A stretch of DNA of 64,000 nt, taken from Lepidodermella squamata (lineage: Eukaryota; Gastrotricha). The first letter of the stretch is position 1, and each line of letters begins with the position of its first letter. The stretch is taken from the NCBI GenBank assembly GCA_047495785.1, contig JBLDXI010000023.1, positions 744,001-808,000 of the forward strand. Direction: 5' to 3'. The position numbers were made by a program, and so were the translations under genes. Below the pieces are notes generated by a model. That model had not been told where the DNA came from, made no database searches, and saw nothing but the letters and a program-made list of their open reading frames with translations. Shown here piece by piece: positions 43,845 to 54,687 of the stretch.

Positions 43845-45007
43845 TCAATCTTGGCTATAAATTCCGAGAGTCGCGAGATTCAAGATTACCTGTAAGAGAA
43901 TGAAAGTGGTAGCAAACATAATTTCCAGCGTTGTTTGCAACGTGATTGTCGCACCGAATAAACATCGATTCATTCTAACGTTGTAATTGTTCGCTAAGAA
44001 GCAAATTACAGTCGAATAAATAACGATACACATGCCGAAAACAGTTTGGCAAAATATGTAGTATGAAGCTATAATCCTGCTTGGTGTTTTAGGTAAATTT
44101 TGTAGAACGGAATCCTGAATCACAAATATCGATACCATAACGGTGCAAGCATAGCCAGCCCTGTCAGGCATCTCTGGAGGGATGAAAAGAGCGCTGAGTG
44201 TTAGTAAACTCAATATAAGACCAGGACCGAGGCAGTTCAATAGGTAATAGTCAGCTTTTCTCTTAAATTTCAGGTGAAATGAGACTTGCTGGATCCATGG
44301 GCCATGACCTAAGCCCAAAACAGAAGCATTGTACAGTGTCGTCGACGTTTCCATTAGCTGCCAATTCGAATTGTGAGGCATGAAATTTTTAGAACCTACT
44401 GGCCAGTACTCAGCCGATCCAAACACTATTTTGTCCGGATGTTGATTATAATTGTTAGAGCACAACTTTGCTCGTCGAATGGGAATTTCCAGAAGTTCAA
44501 ATCGCAGTGCGTTGCGAACAATCCCATGAACATGGATTGAAAAGCACCTTCACTGGGATATATATAGAAAAATCTGGCGTGGTCCGACGAATCGTCCAAA
44601 GCTGAGCCGCGAATATTGTTTCTAAGGGAAACACTGGGCCGCCAGTATAACTTGGGGTCTTCATGATCAAGTACTGATATGTGGGCTGGCCACCATTTTG
44701 AAGATGCATTGTAGACCTCCGCAACACATGGGGCAAGCCACTCTAGAACAACAACGCCGATGAGGCTTAAGTACTCGCCGACATCGTTAATTTCAAGAAA
44801 TCTATCCAACTCGAGATATGCTGTGATATTAGTCGGGATATTTTCAAGCTCTTGTGGAGAATTTACTCCTGCGCCTATTCGACAATTCTGTAGCAGAGTA
44901 TCGGTAAAGTTTGATGGTGAAATCGCTTGTGCAACTCCGGATAGGTGGGTAGCCATGTTGAAAGTAAGCGTGAGATTTATAAGAGCGGAAAGGCGTTTCC
45001 ATTTCAT
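43845..45007 (-). pseudogene. Cys-loop receptor 6, intronless, one frameshift
   Basis: From ATG 45007 the frame gives signal, ISPSNFTDTLLQNCRIGAG, the Cys loop (CDLNFWKFPFDEQSC), then breaks at about 44445, where paralogs read INQSPDKI; a net loss of four bases puts the rest (HPDKIVFGSAEYW, M1-M4) in another frame. The rest is intact to the stop: PDR, M2 (AGYACTVMVSIFVIQD) with Val at 9' and Gly at 2'. A single frameshift could be a sequence error, otherwise a young pseudogene. Closest to receptor 12. Confidence 0.75.
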
Positions 45008-46713
45008 AATTTTTAGTTTCTACTATATTCCCTAACGAAAACTATTACTAAAACCTCCGAAGCCGAAATTATCTGACCACAGGCTCCCCCAGTGGTTTTG
45101 CCTGTTTTCTTGCCTGGACCTCTCTAGGTGGAGGGGGGTATAATTTTCTATCGCTATCAAGACGTAACACGCGTGAAAATACCAACCTTAAATAGAAATG
45201 TAGGCAAATTTGCTTAGCTCAACAGCTGCGTAAGACGTAAGATCCGTGAGTATTTTTTTATATAGGTATTGAACATATTTACGAATTCAATACGAGTCAA
45301 ATATCTATGTACATGTTCTAATATTTACATATTCGTTTAGATACTTATTGCAAATTATCTCGGTGGGCGCAATCGGTAGTATGTCTCACAGCACAGCAAA
45401 CAGTAGTTCGACTCGAGCATTTTCCCCCGAAATTACGTTTCTCTAAAGTTTGTTTTATCGACCTTCCAAATATTTTGAGCTAGCTGTCATGTGCCCGAAT
45501 GAAAAACACCCGAATGTTATGCAAGCGATGACATGTTGTAGCCGTTTGTAGCTGTTTATACAAGTGCAACTGAATTCCTGAAAGTCAAATCCTGAATGTC
45601 AAACACACGAATGTTTCTTTAGTTACGTAATCACTGAAACTGGGTGAAAATCAACATTTATTACATCAGAGGCGATATTGATCGATCCTGTCAATGAATT
45701 TCGCGGGTGCCGGGCAACCACTGCTTGCATTTCTCTGACAAACAGAAGTTACCCGCTGATTGTCAGTCTTCACCTGTCGGCGCCGTAAAGCCAACCATCA
45801 AATTCGAACGCGGATTTGTGCGGCTGAACCTGAACCCTTCGGTACGGCCTGATGACACCAGAAACCAGAAGCAACGTTGGCTATAGCTATAACTAACATC
45901 AACAAAATCGTGAATAAGATTGAGTGTTCGCGAAATGAAATAGCAAAGAGCATCGGCATTTGAGCGATTAAAATTTTAAATGGAACCGGAAATGTTAGTG
46001 AAGGGACTGGTTTTCGGGGCTTGAATGGGATCTCGAAACGTTATTACGCTTTGGGGTTCTTACAGCAGCGTTATCCAAGCATAACAGAATGCCTGGTGTC
46101 TGCGATCGATTTAACGATTGATTTTCTGGTTTTTTTTATTTTTTAATTTATAAACAATTTCTTCGCGTATTACTTGTGAAAAATCCCGATATTTCATTCG
46201 CCCAGATCATTTTCCATAGTTTTAATGATAATTTACTATCAGTTTCGGTGATTATGTAACTAAATAAATATTCGGGTGTTCGCTTTCAAGCGTTTGTCCT
46301 TTCGGGTATTAGCGTTCGGCTACGTGGCTTTCGGGTTTCGGGTGATAGACATTCTGTCATCGGTCATCTGCCTTAGGGTAGCCCCATCGATCTCCATAAA
46401 AAAACACCCCAGTTGTTTCGTACTCGTGAAGAGAACAAGGGACTTTTACATGAGCGTACTACCCCGAATACATTGATCGACAAGCTTATGAGGATGCGGA
46501 TAGTCGGAAAAGAACGGCAAATTATCCTACGATTAATCCTTCGCATTTAATTTCTTACTTAGTGTTCCTTCTCTCCTGTTTCGTGTCACAGCCACTACAG
46601 GAACTAATTAGTAGCATCATTTGTTATTCATTATTCAAAAACAAAATCAGCGGGCTGACCGTTATGTCTGGAAATTCTTTTTGGATTACTAGATATTTTA
46701 CTACGATAATTTA
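45008..46713. other. Intergenic, no gene seen
   Basis: About 1.7 kb upstream of receptor 6. It contains short ACCCGAATG/CATTCGGGT motifs near 45490-45620 and 46270-46350 in roughly inverted order, perhaps an old TIR element, but not convincing. Confidence 0.4.
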
Positions 46714-46890
46714 GTGTAAGTTCGTACCGGAAAATTCATATCGTGGTCATTTCGTACCAATACAAATTCATATCGTTATTCTAATCCTCGCATTGCTTTG
46801 GGTATGAAAAAATCACTAAAATATTATGAAAAGATCACCACTTTTGGTACGAAATGACAGCGGTACGAAATTGCGGTTACGAAGTTACAC
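46714..46890. mobile_element. MITE, 177 bp, with TTTA target duplication
   Basis: Ends GTGTAAGTTCGTACC and the inverse CGAAGTTACAC, with inverted similarity over about 50 bp (GGTCATTTCGTACCA on both arms). Flanked by TTTA on both sides. No coding capacity. It lies downstream of receptor 7. Confidence 0.75.
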
Positions 46891-47242
46891 TTTACCGAAA
46901 TTTTTTTGTTCCTAACTTCATCCACCGAGATCAACAACAGTTTCATTGATTACTTTACTAAGAATACTTGATATATTTATTGAAAGGTCACTGCGTTAAA
47001 ATTTGTTAATAAAAATAGTTAAAAAATACAAAGAAGAAAAATTAACGTTAAATAAATCAGAAAACAGCGCAGAAAACACCGAAATACAGCTGAGTTTGAT
47101 GGCATTTTTATATGTATTAATGTTTACTGTGGTTTATAAATGGCTGATGGAGTACGAAACAACTGTGGGGTTTTTATGGAGATAACAGTAATTGGCGCTT
47201 GTTGACATGAACAATTCTCGGCTCTCAACAATTCAAAACATT

Positions 47243-48400
47243 TCAATCTTGCTGATAAAGTCCAACACTAACAATATTCAGTGCTATTTGCGCCGTAATG
47301 GAACTGATGCCGAATATAATTTCAACGGTTGTTTGCAAGGTTATTTTTGCACCGAAGAAGCATCGATTCATCCTTACGGTAAAGTTATTTGCTAAAAAGC
47401 AGATTAAAGCAGAATAAAGAACAATGCACATGCCAAAAACAGTTTGACAAAAAACGTAATATGAGGCGAGAACCTTGCTTGGAGTTTTAGGTAAATTTTG
47501 TAGAACAGAATCTTGAATGACGAAAATCGCCAACATAACGGTGCACGCATAGCCAGCCCTGTCAGGCATCTCTGGAGGGATGAGAAGGGCACTGAGCGTT
47601 AGCAAGCTCAGAATTAGACCAGGACCGAAGCAGTTCAATAGGTAATAGTCAGCCTTTCGCTTGAATTTCAAGTAAAAAGATACTTCAATAATTGACGGGT
47701 CATTTTTCAACTTTTCTCCGAAGCCCAGCGCAGTGCCATTGTACGAAGCTGTCCACTTTTCGGTCAGGTGCCAATTTGAGTTTTTAGGCATGAAGACGGT
47801 AGTCAACCCTGCCCCATATATAGCTGATAGAAAACTTATTTTGTCCGGAGTTTGATTTGTAATAAATGATACAGCACAACTTTGCTCGTCGAAAGGAAAT
47901 TTCCAGAAGTTCAAATCGCAGTAGGTTGCGAACGTTCCCATGAACAGGTATTGAAAATGACCCGATGTCGCGAATACATAGAACAATTTCCCGAGGTCCG
48001 CCGAATCCTCCAAAGTCGAGCCTCGAATATTGTTCCGCAACGTAATGCTGGGCCGCCAGTACAAAGTGGGGTCTTCGTGGTGAAGAACGGATACCTGCGC
48101 CGGCCACCATGTTGAGGATGCGCTGTAGGCCTCCGCAACACATGGGACTTTCCATTCTAGGGTAACAATGCCGATGAAACTGAAAGATTCGCCGAGATCA
48201 TTGATCTCGAGGAATCTATCCAACCCGAGAGTGATGTTGATCTTGGTCGGAATATATTCAAGCTCTTGCGGAGAATTCACTCCTGCGCCTATTCGGCAAC
48301 TCTGTAGCAGAGTATCGGTCAAGTTTGATGGGGGAATCGCTCGTGAACCTTCCCATAGACAGATAGCCATCATGGCAGCAAGCGTGGGATTCCAAGACAT
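47243..48400 (-). CDS. Cys-loop receptor 7, intronless
   Basis: 385 residues from ATG 48400 (MSWNPTLAAMMAICLWEGSR), aligned with the starts of receptors 8 and 11. The frame stays open 13 codons upstream without another ATG. LLQSCRIGAGVNSPQELEY, WKVPCVAEAY, LYWRPSITLRNNIRG, CDLNFWKFPFDEQSC, M1 (FGPGLILSLLTLSALLIP), PDR, M2 (AGYACTVMLAIFVIQD), Gly at 2', Leu at 9'. M3-M4 loop about 20 residues. Looks functional. Confidence 0.85.
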   Translation of the reverse strand: MSWNPTLAAMMAICLWEGSRAIPPSNLTDTLLQSCRIGAGVNSPQELEYIPTKINITLGLDRFLEINDLGESFSFIGIVTLEWKVPCVAEAYSASSTWWPAQVSVLHHEDPTLYWRPSITLRNNIRGSTLEDSADLGKLFYVFATSGHFQYLFMGTFATYCDLNFWKFPFDEQSCAVSFITNQTPDKISFLSAIYGAGLTTVFMPKNSNWHLTEKWTASYNGTALGFGEKLKNDPSIIEVSFYLKFKRKADYYLLNCFGPGLILSLLTLSALLIPPEMPDRAGYACTVMLAIFVIQDSVLQNLPKTPSKVLASYYVFCQTVFGMCIVLYSALICFLANNFTVRMNRCFFGAKITLQTTVEIIFGISSITAQIALNIVSVGLYQQD

Positions 48401-48587
48401 TTCGTTGGCGTAAGGGTATGAACCTTTCGAGTGAATCAAACGTCCAGAATTTTCTAGATTCTACTTGGAAAAACGGTAATATAACTCCAGTAGTAAAAGT
48501 GAGTAAAAGACTATGAGAAGTGGAAAGCTGAAGCGAAACCCTGTATAGATGGCTTTTTAGATTCCGGAAATTGAAAACCCCTGCGAG

Positions 48588-48615
48588 TGTGAGCTCACCG
48601 GCTTTTCCGTTCCGC
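48588..48615 (-). promoter_or_regulatory. Conserved upstream block of receptor 7
   Basis: TGTGAGCTCACCGGCTTTTC followed by CGTTCCGC, centred about 200 bp before the ATG. The same block occurs before receptors 8 and 11, as does a nearby ACCCTGTATAGATGGCTTTT. It contains the palindrome GTGAGCTCAC. It could be a shared promoter element or simply young duplicated DNA. Confidence 0.5.
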
Positions 48616-48762
48616 AGCCTGGATGTCAAAGTAGGATGAGTGAAAAATATCTGGGCGAAAACCTTTTTCTTCACCATGCGCAGCTGGAACTATTGATTGG
48701 TAAATCAATTGTTTCCTATGACTCGGGCATGGATAATATCTTTGTGTTGTTTATATCAGTGT

Positions 48763-48968
48763 GCGACTTTCAGGGGGGATGGGAGGGGATCATCCCCCCG
48801 CCCCCCTTCCCCGGAGATTTTGAAAGGTTCTGGAGCGTATGTTAGTTGAAAATCTTCGAAAATTTCTCGCTTCACTCGGTTTTTAGCCGAAATGACTAAT
48901 CATTTTGGCAAAAAGGGCAAAAAAGTTTTCCATCCCTGGCAGTTCCGGGATCCAAGATCGCACCCTAT
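48763..48968. repeat. Dispersed repeat (inverse of 31427-31597)
   Basis: Starts GCGACTTTCAGGGGGGATGG and ends GGGATCCAAGATCGCACCCT. G/C-run-rich, non-coding. Confidence 0.65.
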
Positions 48969-49562
48969 TTACATCGAACATTTAAACTTTTAGGGTCGAT
49001 GTAATAATTTTTGCGCCACCTTCATTTTATCGTTCAAATTGTCGTTCGAGGTCATAGGTCGGGTCAAGCGTCATTTATCGAGTAAATGAAGTGAGTAAAA
49101 AGCAGGCTCAATCGTGAAGATCGCCGTATTTCAAAATACCAGTTCAAATTGGTTTTATTCATGAATTTGATACGAATTTAATACTAATCGAGCATTTTTA
49201 GCGACATTGGGTTTCTTTAATTTTTCTTCCAACTTCGAACTCTGTTGGGCACGGGGCACGGTCGCAGCTCTGTTGCATAATCATCCATTATAGACGACGC
49301 TGAATGAGTCCTGAATACGATTTTTCCTGTGAAACCGCAAAAGTGTTGAAAAAATTATAGATGTGAAAGGAATCAAGCTATAAGTAGCCGTAGATTCTAT
49401 TACGGAAATTTCACGTTCGAAGTTGGACATCGCAAACCTGAGAACCAACAAAATATAGGCAGGTTTATTAATACACTGAAAACTATATTTTTATTCATAA
49501 TGAACAACAACAGTTTGATTGATTACAAGGCTTTACTGTGGTGTGAATAATTGCTGAATAAT
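48969..49562. other. Intergenic between receptors 7 and 8
   Basis: Nothing recognised beyond the 3' flank of receptor 8. Confidence 0.4.
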
Positions 49563-50711
49563 TCAATCTTGCTGCTGATAGAGTCCAACACTGACAATAT
49601 TCAGTGCTACTTGCGCGGCAATAGAACCGATGGCAAATACTATTTCCACGGTTGTTTGCAAGGTTATTTTTGCGCCAAAGAAGCCTCGATTCATTCTAAC
49701 GCTGAAATTGTTTGCTAGAAAGCAGATTAAAGCCGAATAAATAACAATGGCCATCCCGAAAACAGTTTGGCAAAATATGTAGTATGAAGCTATTATTCTG
49801 CTTGGTGTTTTGGGTAGATTTTGTAGAATGGAATCCTGAATCACAAAAAATGCGAGCATTACGGTGCAAGCAAAGCATGACCTATCTGGCATCTCTGGAG
49901 GGATGAGAAGGGCACTGAGCGTTAGCAAGCTCAGAATAAGACCTGGGCCGAGGCAGTTCAGCAGGTAATAATCCGCCTTCCGCTTGAATTTCAGGAAAAA
50001 TGCGACTTGACGGAAAGATGTGTCATTTTTTGATGTTTCTCTAAAGTCATTGTACAATTTTATCCACTTTTCAGTCAGCTGCCAATTAGAGTTTTTAGGC
50101 ATGAAGTTGAAAGAATATTCATCCAAATACTTGGCTGATCCAAGCGCTATTTTGTTCGGATTTTGACTTGCCATAAATGTTATAGCGCAAATTTGTTCGT
50201 CAAATGGGAATTTCCAGAAGTTCAAATCGCAGTACGTTGTGAACGTTCCCAAAAAAAAGTATTGAAAACGACCTGATGCGGGAATCAGACAGAACGATTT
50301 CCCGAGGTCCGACGACTCATCCAAAGCCGCTCCTCGGATACTGTTCCGCAGCGTAATGCCGGGCCGCCAATACAAATTGCGGTCTTCATTTTGAAGGACA
50401 GATATTTCCGCTGGCCACCAGTTTGAAGATGCGCTGTAGACTTGCGCAACACATGGGACGTTCCATTCCAAAACAACAACGCCAATGAAGCTAAAATATT
50501 CCCCTACATCATTGATCTCGAGGAATCTATCTAGCTCGAGTGAGACTTCGATCGTCGTCGGTGTATTTTCCAGCTCTTGGGGAGAATTCACAGCTGAGCC
50601 TATCCAACAACCCTGAAGCAGAGTTTCGGTGAAGTTTGAGGGCGTAATCGCTTGTAAACCTCCCAGTAGGCAGATAGCCATCATGGCAGCAAGCGTGAAA
50701 TTCCAAGTCAT
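49563..50711 (-). CDS. Cys-loop receptor 8, intronless
   Basis: 382 residues from ATG 50711. Signal about 1-21; extra Cys C35 and C87; YWRP at 114; Cys loop C161-C175 (FPFDEQ); M1 249-271; PDR 275-277; M2 278-296 (SCFACTVMLAFFVIQD) with Cys at 2' and Leu at 9'; M3 307-331; a 20-residue loop; M4 353-376; end GLYQQQD. Loop C (about 215-235) lacks the vicinal Cys pair of nicotinic alpha subunits. Looks functional. Confidence 0.85.
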   Translation of the reverse strand: MTWNFTLAAMMAICLLGGLQAITPSNFTETLLQGCWIGSAVNSPQELENTPTTIEVSLELDRFLEINDVGEYFSFIGVVVLEWNVPCVAQVYSASSNWWPAEISVLQNEDRNLYWRPGITLRNSIRGAALDESSDLGKSFCLIPASGRFQYFFLGTFTTYCDLNFWKFPFDEQICAITFMASQNPNKIALGSAKYLDEYSFNFMPKNSNWQLTEKWIKLYNDFRETSKNDTSFRQVAFFLKFKRKADYYLLNCLGPGLILSLLTLSALLIPPEMPDRSCFACTVMLAFFVIQDSILQNLPKTPSRIIASYYIFCQTVFGMAIVIYSALICFLANNFSVRMNRGFFGAKITLQTTVEIVFAIGSIAAQVALNIVSVGLYQQQD

Positions 50712-50944
50712 TTCGTAAATTCAAAAGTTTGAGCTGATAATTACTTGCTGGAGATTGAATTTATTTGAAAAAGAAAGTTCCAGATTGTTCTCTACTCGGA
50801 AAATCGCGATAAAACTCCAAAATCCATTGCTTCCATCTGATGTTCAAACAATCTGAAGGTTTTGAAAATTGAAAAGTTGCCAAGCTGAAGGGGAACCCTG
50901 TATAGATGGCTTTTCGGATTCCGGATATTGAAAACCCTTGCGAG

Positions 50945-50973
50945 TGTGAGCTCACCGGCTTTTCCGTTCCGCG
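50945..50973 (-). promoter_or_regulatory. Conserved upstream block of receptor 8
   Basis: The same TGTGAGCTCACCGGCTTTTC-CGTTCCGCG block, about 245 bp before the ATG at 50711. A second partial copy (GGCTTTTCCGTTCCGCGGCA) occurs near 51245, so the upstream region has been duplicated once more here. Confidence 0.5.
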
Positions 50974-52123
50974 ACATAAATTTAAACGTAGGATGACTTA
51001 AATTTGTCGGAACAAAAGCCCGTCGTTGCTTTGCTCGGGATTCTGGAACCACGGATTGGTGGGGAAATTTGCGGTCATTATAAGATTCAAACAACGAAAT
51101 AATAATTGCGATTCGAGTTTTACCGAGGGGAATTGCAGAAGTGTAAAAACTGGCCATAATGGATAATATAAGGTTATGGAAATTTGTGTAGTTGGCACAT
51201 CCCAGAAATTTATAGCCCCTGCTAGTGTTTCTGCTGCTGTCATAGGCTTTTCCGTTCCGCGGCATAGATGTCAGTATCAAGCATGGTCCCAGTTTGCCTG
51301 CCTCAGTTTTCGCAATGTTGCTGATTTTTCACATTATTGAGCGTGTTCCTTGATCACCACCCGAGTCTGCTCAATCGCGTGCTGGACCTCTTCGGATGTC
51401 TGAGTCACGGAAAATTTGCTCACATTATAGCTCGCTGTCCACATTAGCCGATCCCCTATATTCCGAGGCGCCCCTTGAAACGGCCTCGGTACTGTTTCAC
51501 TAGCGTTTCAGTATAACTCTCCATAGATTATTTACCGCAAATAAAGAACAATTTAAGATTGAAGCTACCTTCAATCGAGATGAAGTTACCGTCAAATCTA
51601 ATCTTTGATTGGAATTGAGTGGTTTTTACGCATAATTTGTGGCTTATGGCTAGGTAAATGAAGATTTGTGACGATATCTAGAACCAACTCGGAGTGTTCT
51701 CAAGGGCTGTCCGTGGTATCCGCATTAAAGAGCCTAAAATATCCATTTAGGCAGTGCGACTGTAGCTGGGAAACTGGCCGTATTAGTATATGCCCGCAAG
51801 GGGCTGTCTGCCTTAACGAGCGCGGCTGTAGTACCCTGAGAGCCTAAGAGAGACAGATTCCGCGAACGGCGTAATTGGTTTCAAAAACTGATCGAGTATC
51901 GAGTAACACATGAGCAACGTCGACAGTCGACAGTCAGCGCAAGGACGCTACAACCGTCAAGCTTCATAGGGCCGACTGAACGCTTCGGCCAATGGGCCGG
52001 TGCCTGAGATTGCTGAGCATCAACTGGAGAATAATCGGAGTAAAAGCCGGCCCAGTCAGAGTGTACAGAATCACTAGGTGACTAAAATAACTCGTTTACT
52101 AAATATTCGATTTCACAGAGATA
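50974..52123. other. Intergenic; no gene recognised
   Basis: 51281-52080 is more GC-rich than the surroundings and may be a degenerate retroelement or LTR, but I see no coding motif, LTR pair or TIR. Confidence 0.35.
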
Positions 52124-52972
52124 ATTCTTTCTGATTGAATTAACCGGACGCCTTGCGCGACTGCCAACTAGTTTCGGTTTTATTTAAACCATCTTCAGGG
52201 CCTAGACAACAATTAACAACAATGAACCTTTTGCTTGCGAGGCAAGTGACAGGAACAATACCTCATTTATCCATGAGACGTACTATAGGACGCCGCGGCT
52301 TCGAAGCTCCCGTTACATGGGCCTCATGAAGGCCGCGGACTGTGCATATCGGAATTTGCATACGAATTAAATTTTAGTCCAGTAATTTCGAAATTAAAGA
52401 AATTTTAATTTATAAAATTTTAATTTTTTAAATGTCAATAATTAAAAACTGATGAGAATTCTTTTACAGCAAAAGATCGGCGTGACACTGTGTAAAGATG
52501 TGTTGATCTCGTTGATCTTAAGCAAAAAAGAGACTTGAGATGATTGCAAAAAGTGCAATGAGATGATTCATTGGTCGAGCTGGACTTTGAACCTCATTAA
52601 AAATATCACGCTTTTTCTGATTCTCAGCAAGCCGCGGCGTCCTATAGTGCGTCTCATGCATTTATCATCACCAGTAATCAAGCGGCGTAAATTCGAGATT
52701 TTACATTTTTAAGATATAAGACTACTTATAGATCAAATAGATCTATTTATCTATCTATTTGATCAATAGTCTTATATCTTAAAAATGTAAAATCTCGAAT
52801 TTACGCCGCTTGATTACTGGTGATGATAAATGAGGTATTGTTCCTGTCACTTGCCTCGCAAGCAAAAGGTTCATTGTTGTTAATTGTTGTCTAGGCCCTG
52901 AAGATGGTTTAAATAAAACCGAAACTAGTTGGCAGTCGCGCAAGGCGTCCGGTTACGTCAATCAGAATGAAT
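52124..52972. mobile_element. Foldback element with about 200-bp arms, itself hit by TIR element B
   Basis: The left arm (52124-52271 and 52667-52728) and right arm (about 52766-52972) are inverted copies: AACCGGACGCCTTGCGCGAC on the left, GTCGCGCAAGGCGTCCGGTT on the right, continuing to the centre near 52745. Element B sits in the left arm; removing it and its duplicated CATTTATC restores pairing. No coding region. The middle contains a further small palindrome (TAGATCAAATAG). Confidence 0.85.
52272..52658. mobile_element. TIR element family 1, copy B (8-bp target duplication)
   Basis: 387 bp with inverted ends CATGAGACGTACTATAGGAC and its near inverse. A perfect 8-bp duplication CATTTATC flanks it (52264-52271 and 52659-52666). 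Inserted in the foldback element, hence younger than it. Confidence 0.9.
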
Positions 52973-53085
52973 ATATCGATAGAACACCAAATAATCCGTC
53001 TGATAAAGAAAGATACAAAACATTATAAACCTTAACTCCGACGGTTCAACTCTACTTAAGAACAGTTCAAATATATTGAAAATAT

Positions 53086-54267
53086 TCAATCTTGTTGATA
53101 AATTCCGAGACTTACAAGATTCAAAATGATCTGTGAAAAAATAAAGGTGAAGGCAAATATCATTTCCATAGTCGTTTGCAGCGTGAGTTTGCTACCGAAA
53201 AAGCTTCGATTCATCCTAACGCTGAAGTTGTTCGTCAGAAAGCAAATTAAAGCCGAATAAATAACGATGCACATGCCGAAAACGGTTTGACAGAACACGT
53301 AGTATGAAGCTATCACCCTGCTAGGCGTTTTAGGTAAATTTTGTAGAACAGAATCTTGAATGACGAAAATCGCCAGCATTACGGTGCAAGCATAGCAAGC
53401 CCTATCAGGCATCTCTGGAGGGATGAGAAGGGCACTGAGCGTTAGCAAGCTCAGAATAATACCAGGACCGAAGCAATTCAACAGGTAGTATTCAGCCTTT
53501 CGCTTGAATTTCAGATGAAATGAGACTTGAACGATTGACGGGTCACTTTTTGCTAGTTCTCCGAAACCTAGCGCCGTGCCGTTGTACGAAGTTGTCCATT
53601 TTTCGGTCAGCTGCCAATTTGAGTTTTGTGGCATGAATGTGTTAGAGAAGGCTGGCCAAAACTCAGCTGACCCGAACACTATTCTTCTGGAGTTTTGATT
53701 TGCAATAATCGATATAGCACAACTTTGCTCGTCGAATGGGAATTTCCAGAAGTTCAAATCGCAGTACGTTGCGAACGTTCCCATGAACATGTATTGGAAG
53801 GCACCAACACTGGGTTTGATATTGAAAAATTTCGCGTTGTCTGACGAATCGTCTAAAGCTGATCCTTGAATGCTGTTCCGTAGAGTAACGATGGGGCGCC
53901 AGTAAAACTTGGGGTCTTCGTGTTCAAGAAGGAATATTTGCGCTGGCCACCATTTTGAAGATGCGTTGTAGACCTCCGCAACACATGGGACTTGCCATTC
54001 TAGGATGACAACGCCAATGAAGCTAAAATATTCGCCTACATCATTTATCTCCAGAAATCTATCCAATTCGAGCCACACCTTGATCTTGGTCGGGATATTT
54101 TCAAGCTCTTGCGGAGAATTTACTCCTGCACCAATCCGACAACTCTGCAGCAGAGTATCGGTGATGTTTGATGGTGAATTAGCTCGCGAACCTCCGGATA
54201 GGTAGGTAATAGCAATGGTGAACGCAAGCGTGAGTCGCTGAACAATCGAGAGGCATTTCCATTTCAT
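53086..54267 (-). CDS. Cys-loop receptor 9, intronless
   Basis: 393 residues from ATG 54267 (MKWKCLSIVQRLTLAFTIAI), matching the start of receptor 6. LLQSCRIGAGVNSPQELEN, WQVPCVAEVYNASSKWWPAQ, CDLNFWKFPFDEQSC, M1 (FGPGIILSLLTLSALLIP), PDR, M2 (ACYACTVMLAIFVIQD), Cys at 2', Leu at 9'. The frame is open a further 141 codons upstream with Mets; the aligned start and the signal peptide favour 54267. The flank contains CCGGAAGT (54426), also present before receptor 10. Confidence 0.85.
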   Translation of the reverse strand: MKWKCLSIVQRLTLAFTIAITYLSGGSRANSPSNITDTLLQSCRIGAGVNSPQELENIPTKIKVWLELDRFLEINDVGEYFSFIGVVILEWQVPCVAEVYNASSKWWPAQIFLLEHEDPKFYWRPIVTLRNSIQGSALDDSSDNAKFFNIKPSVGAFQYMFMGTFATYCDLNFWKFPFDEQSCAISIIANQNSRRIVFGSAEFWPAFSNTFMPQNSNWQLTEKWTTSYNGTALGFGELAKSDPSIVQVSFHLKFKRKAEYYLLNCFGPGIILSLLTLSALLIPPEMPDRACYACTVMLAIFVIQDSVLQNLPKTPSRVIASYYVFCQTVFGMCIVIYSALICFLTNNFSVRMNRSFFGSKLTLQTTMEMIFAFTFIFSQIILNLVSLGIYQQD

Positions 54268-54687
54268 ATTTGTTGCGCGCCCTACCCGAAAACCACTAAA
54301 ATTATAGTATTCATATATAATGTGTATTTCCCTCTCGTTTGGAAAAGCTCGGAAAACTTCAGAATCGATTTCTACGGAGCGAGGTGCTGTAATGCTAAAT
54401 TTCACCAGCGATAGCCGTCGATATTCCGGAAGTTTATCCATGTTGCGATTCAAGTTCACTGACTTTGTAGATCTGCAGAACTCATAACGGTAATTGATCA
54501 ATATTCGGGCAAACAATTTCATACAAAACGCTGTTTTAGGCACGTGTGCTTTGATTCGTGAATATCTCTTATTTTTGAATGCCATTTTGATTTCATCTTT
54601 ATCTAACCAATTTATCTTATTTGTTATTAAAAATTGAGAGATATTAACAATACCTAATGGTAATATTTTCATTTCCAAAGTAAATAT

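Noticed and set aside
45490-46350. Possible old TIR element with ACCCGAATG motifs
   Set aside because: Motifs are short, scattered and not in a consistent inverted arrangement.
51281-52080. Possible LTR or retroelement
   Set aside because: More GC-rich, but no direct or inverted terminal repeats or coding motifs could be found by eye.
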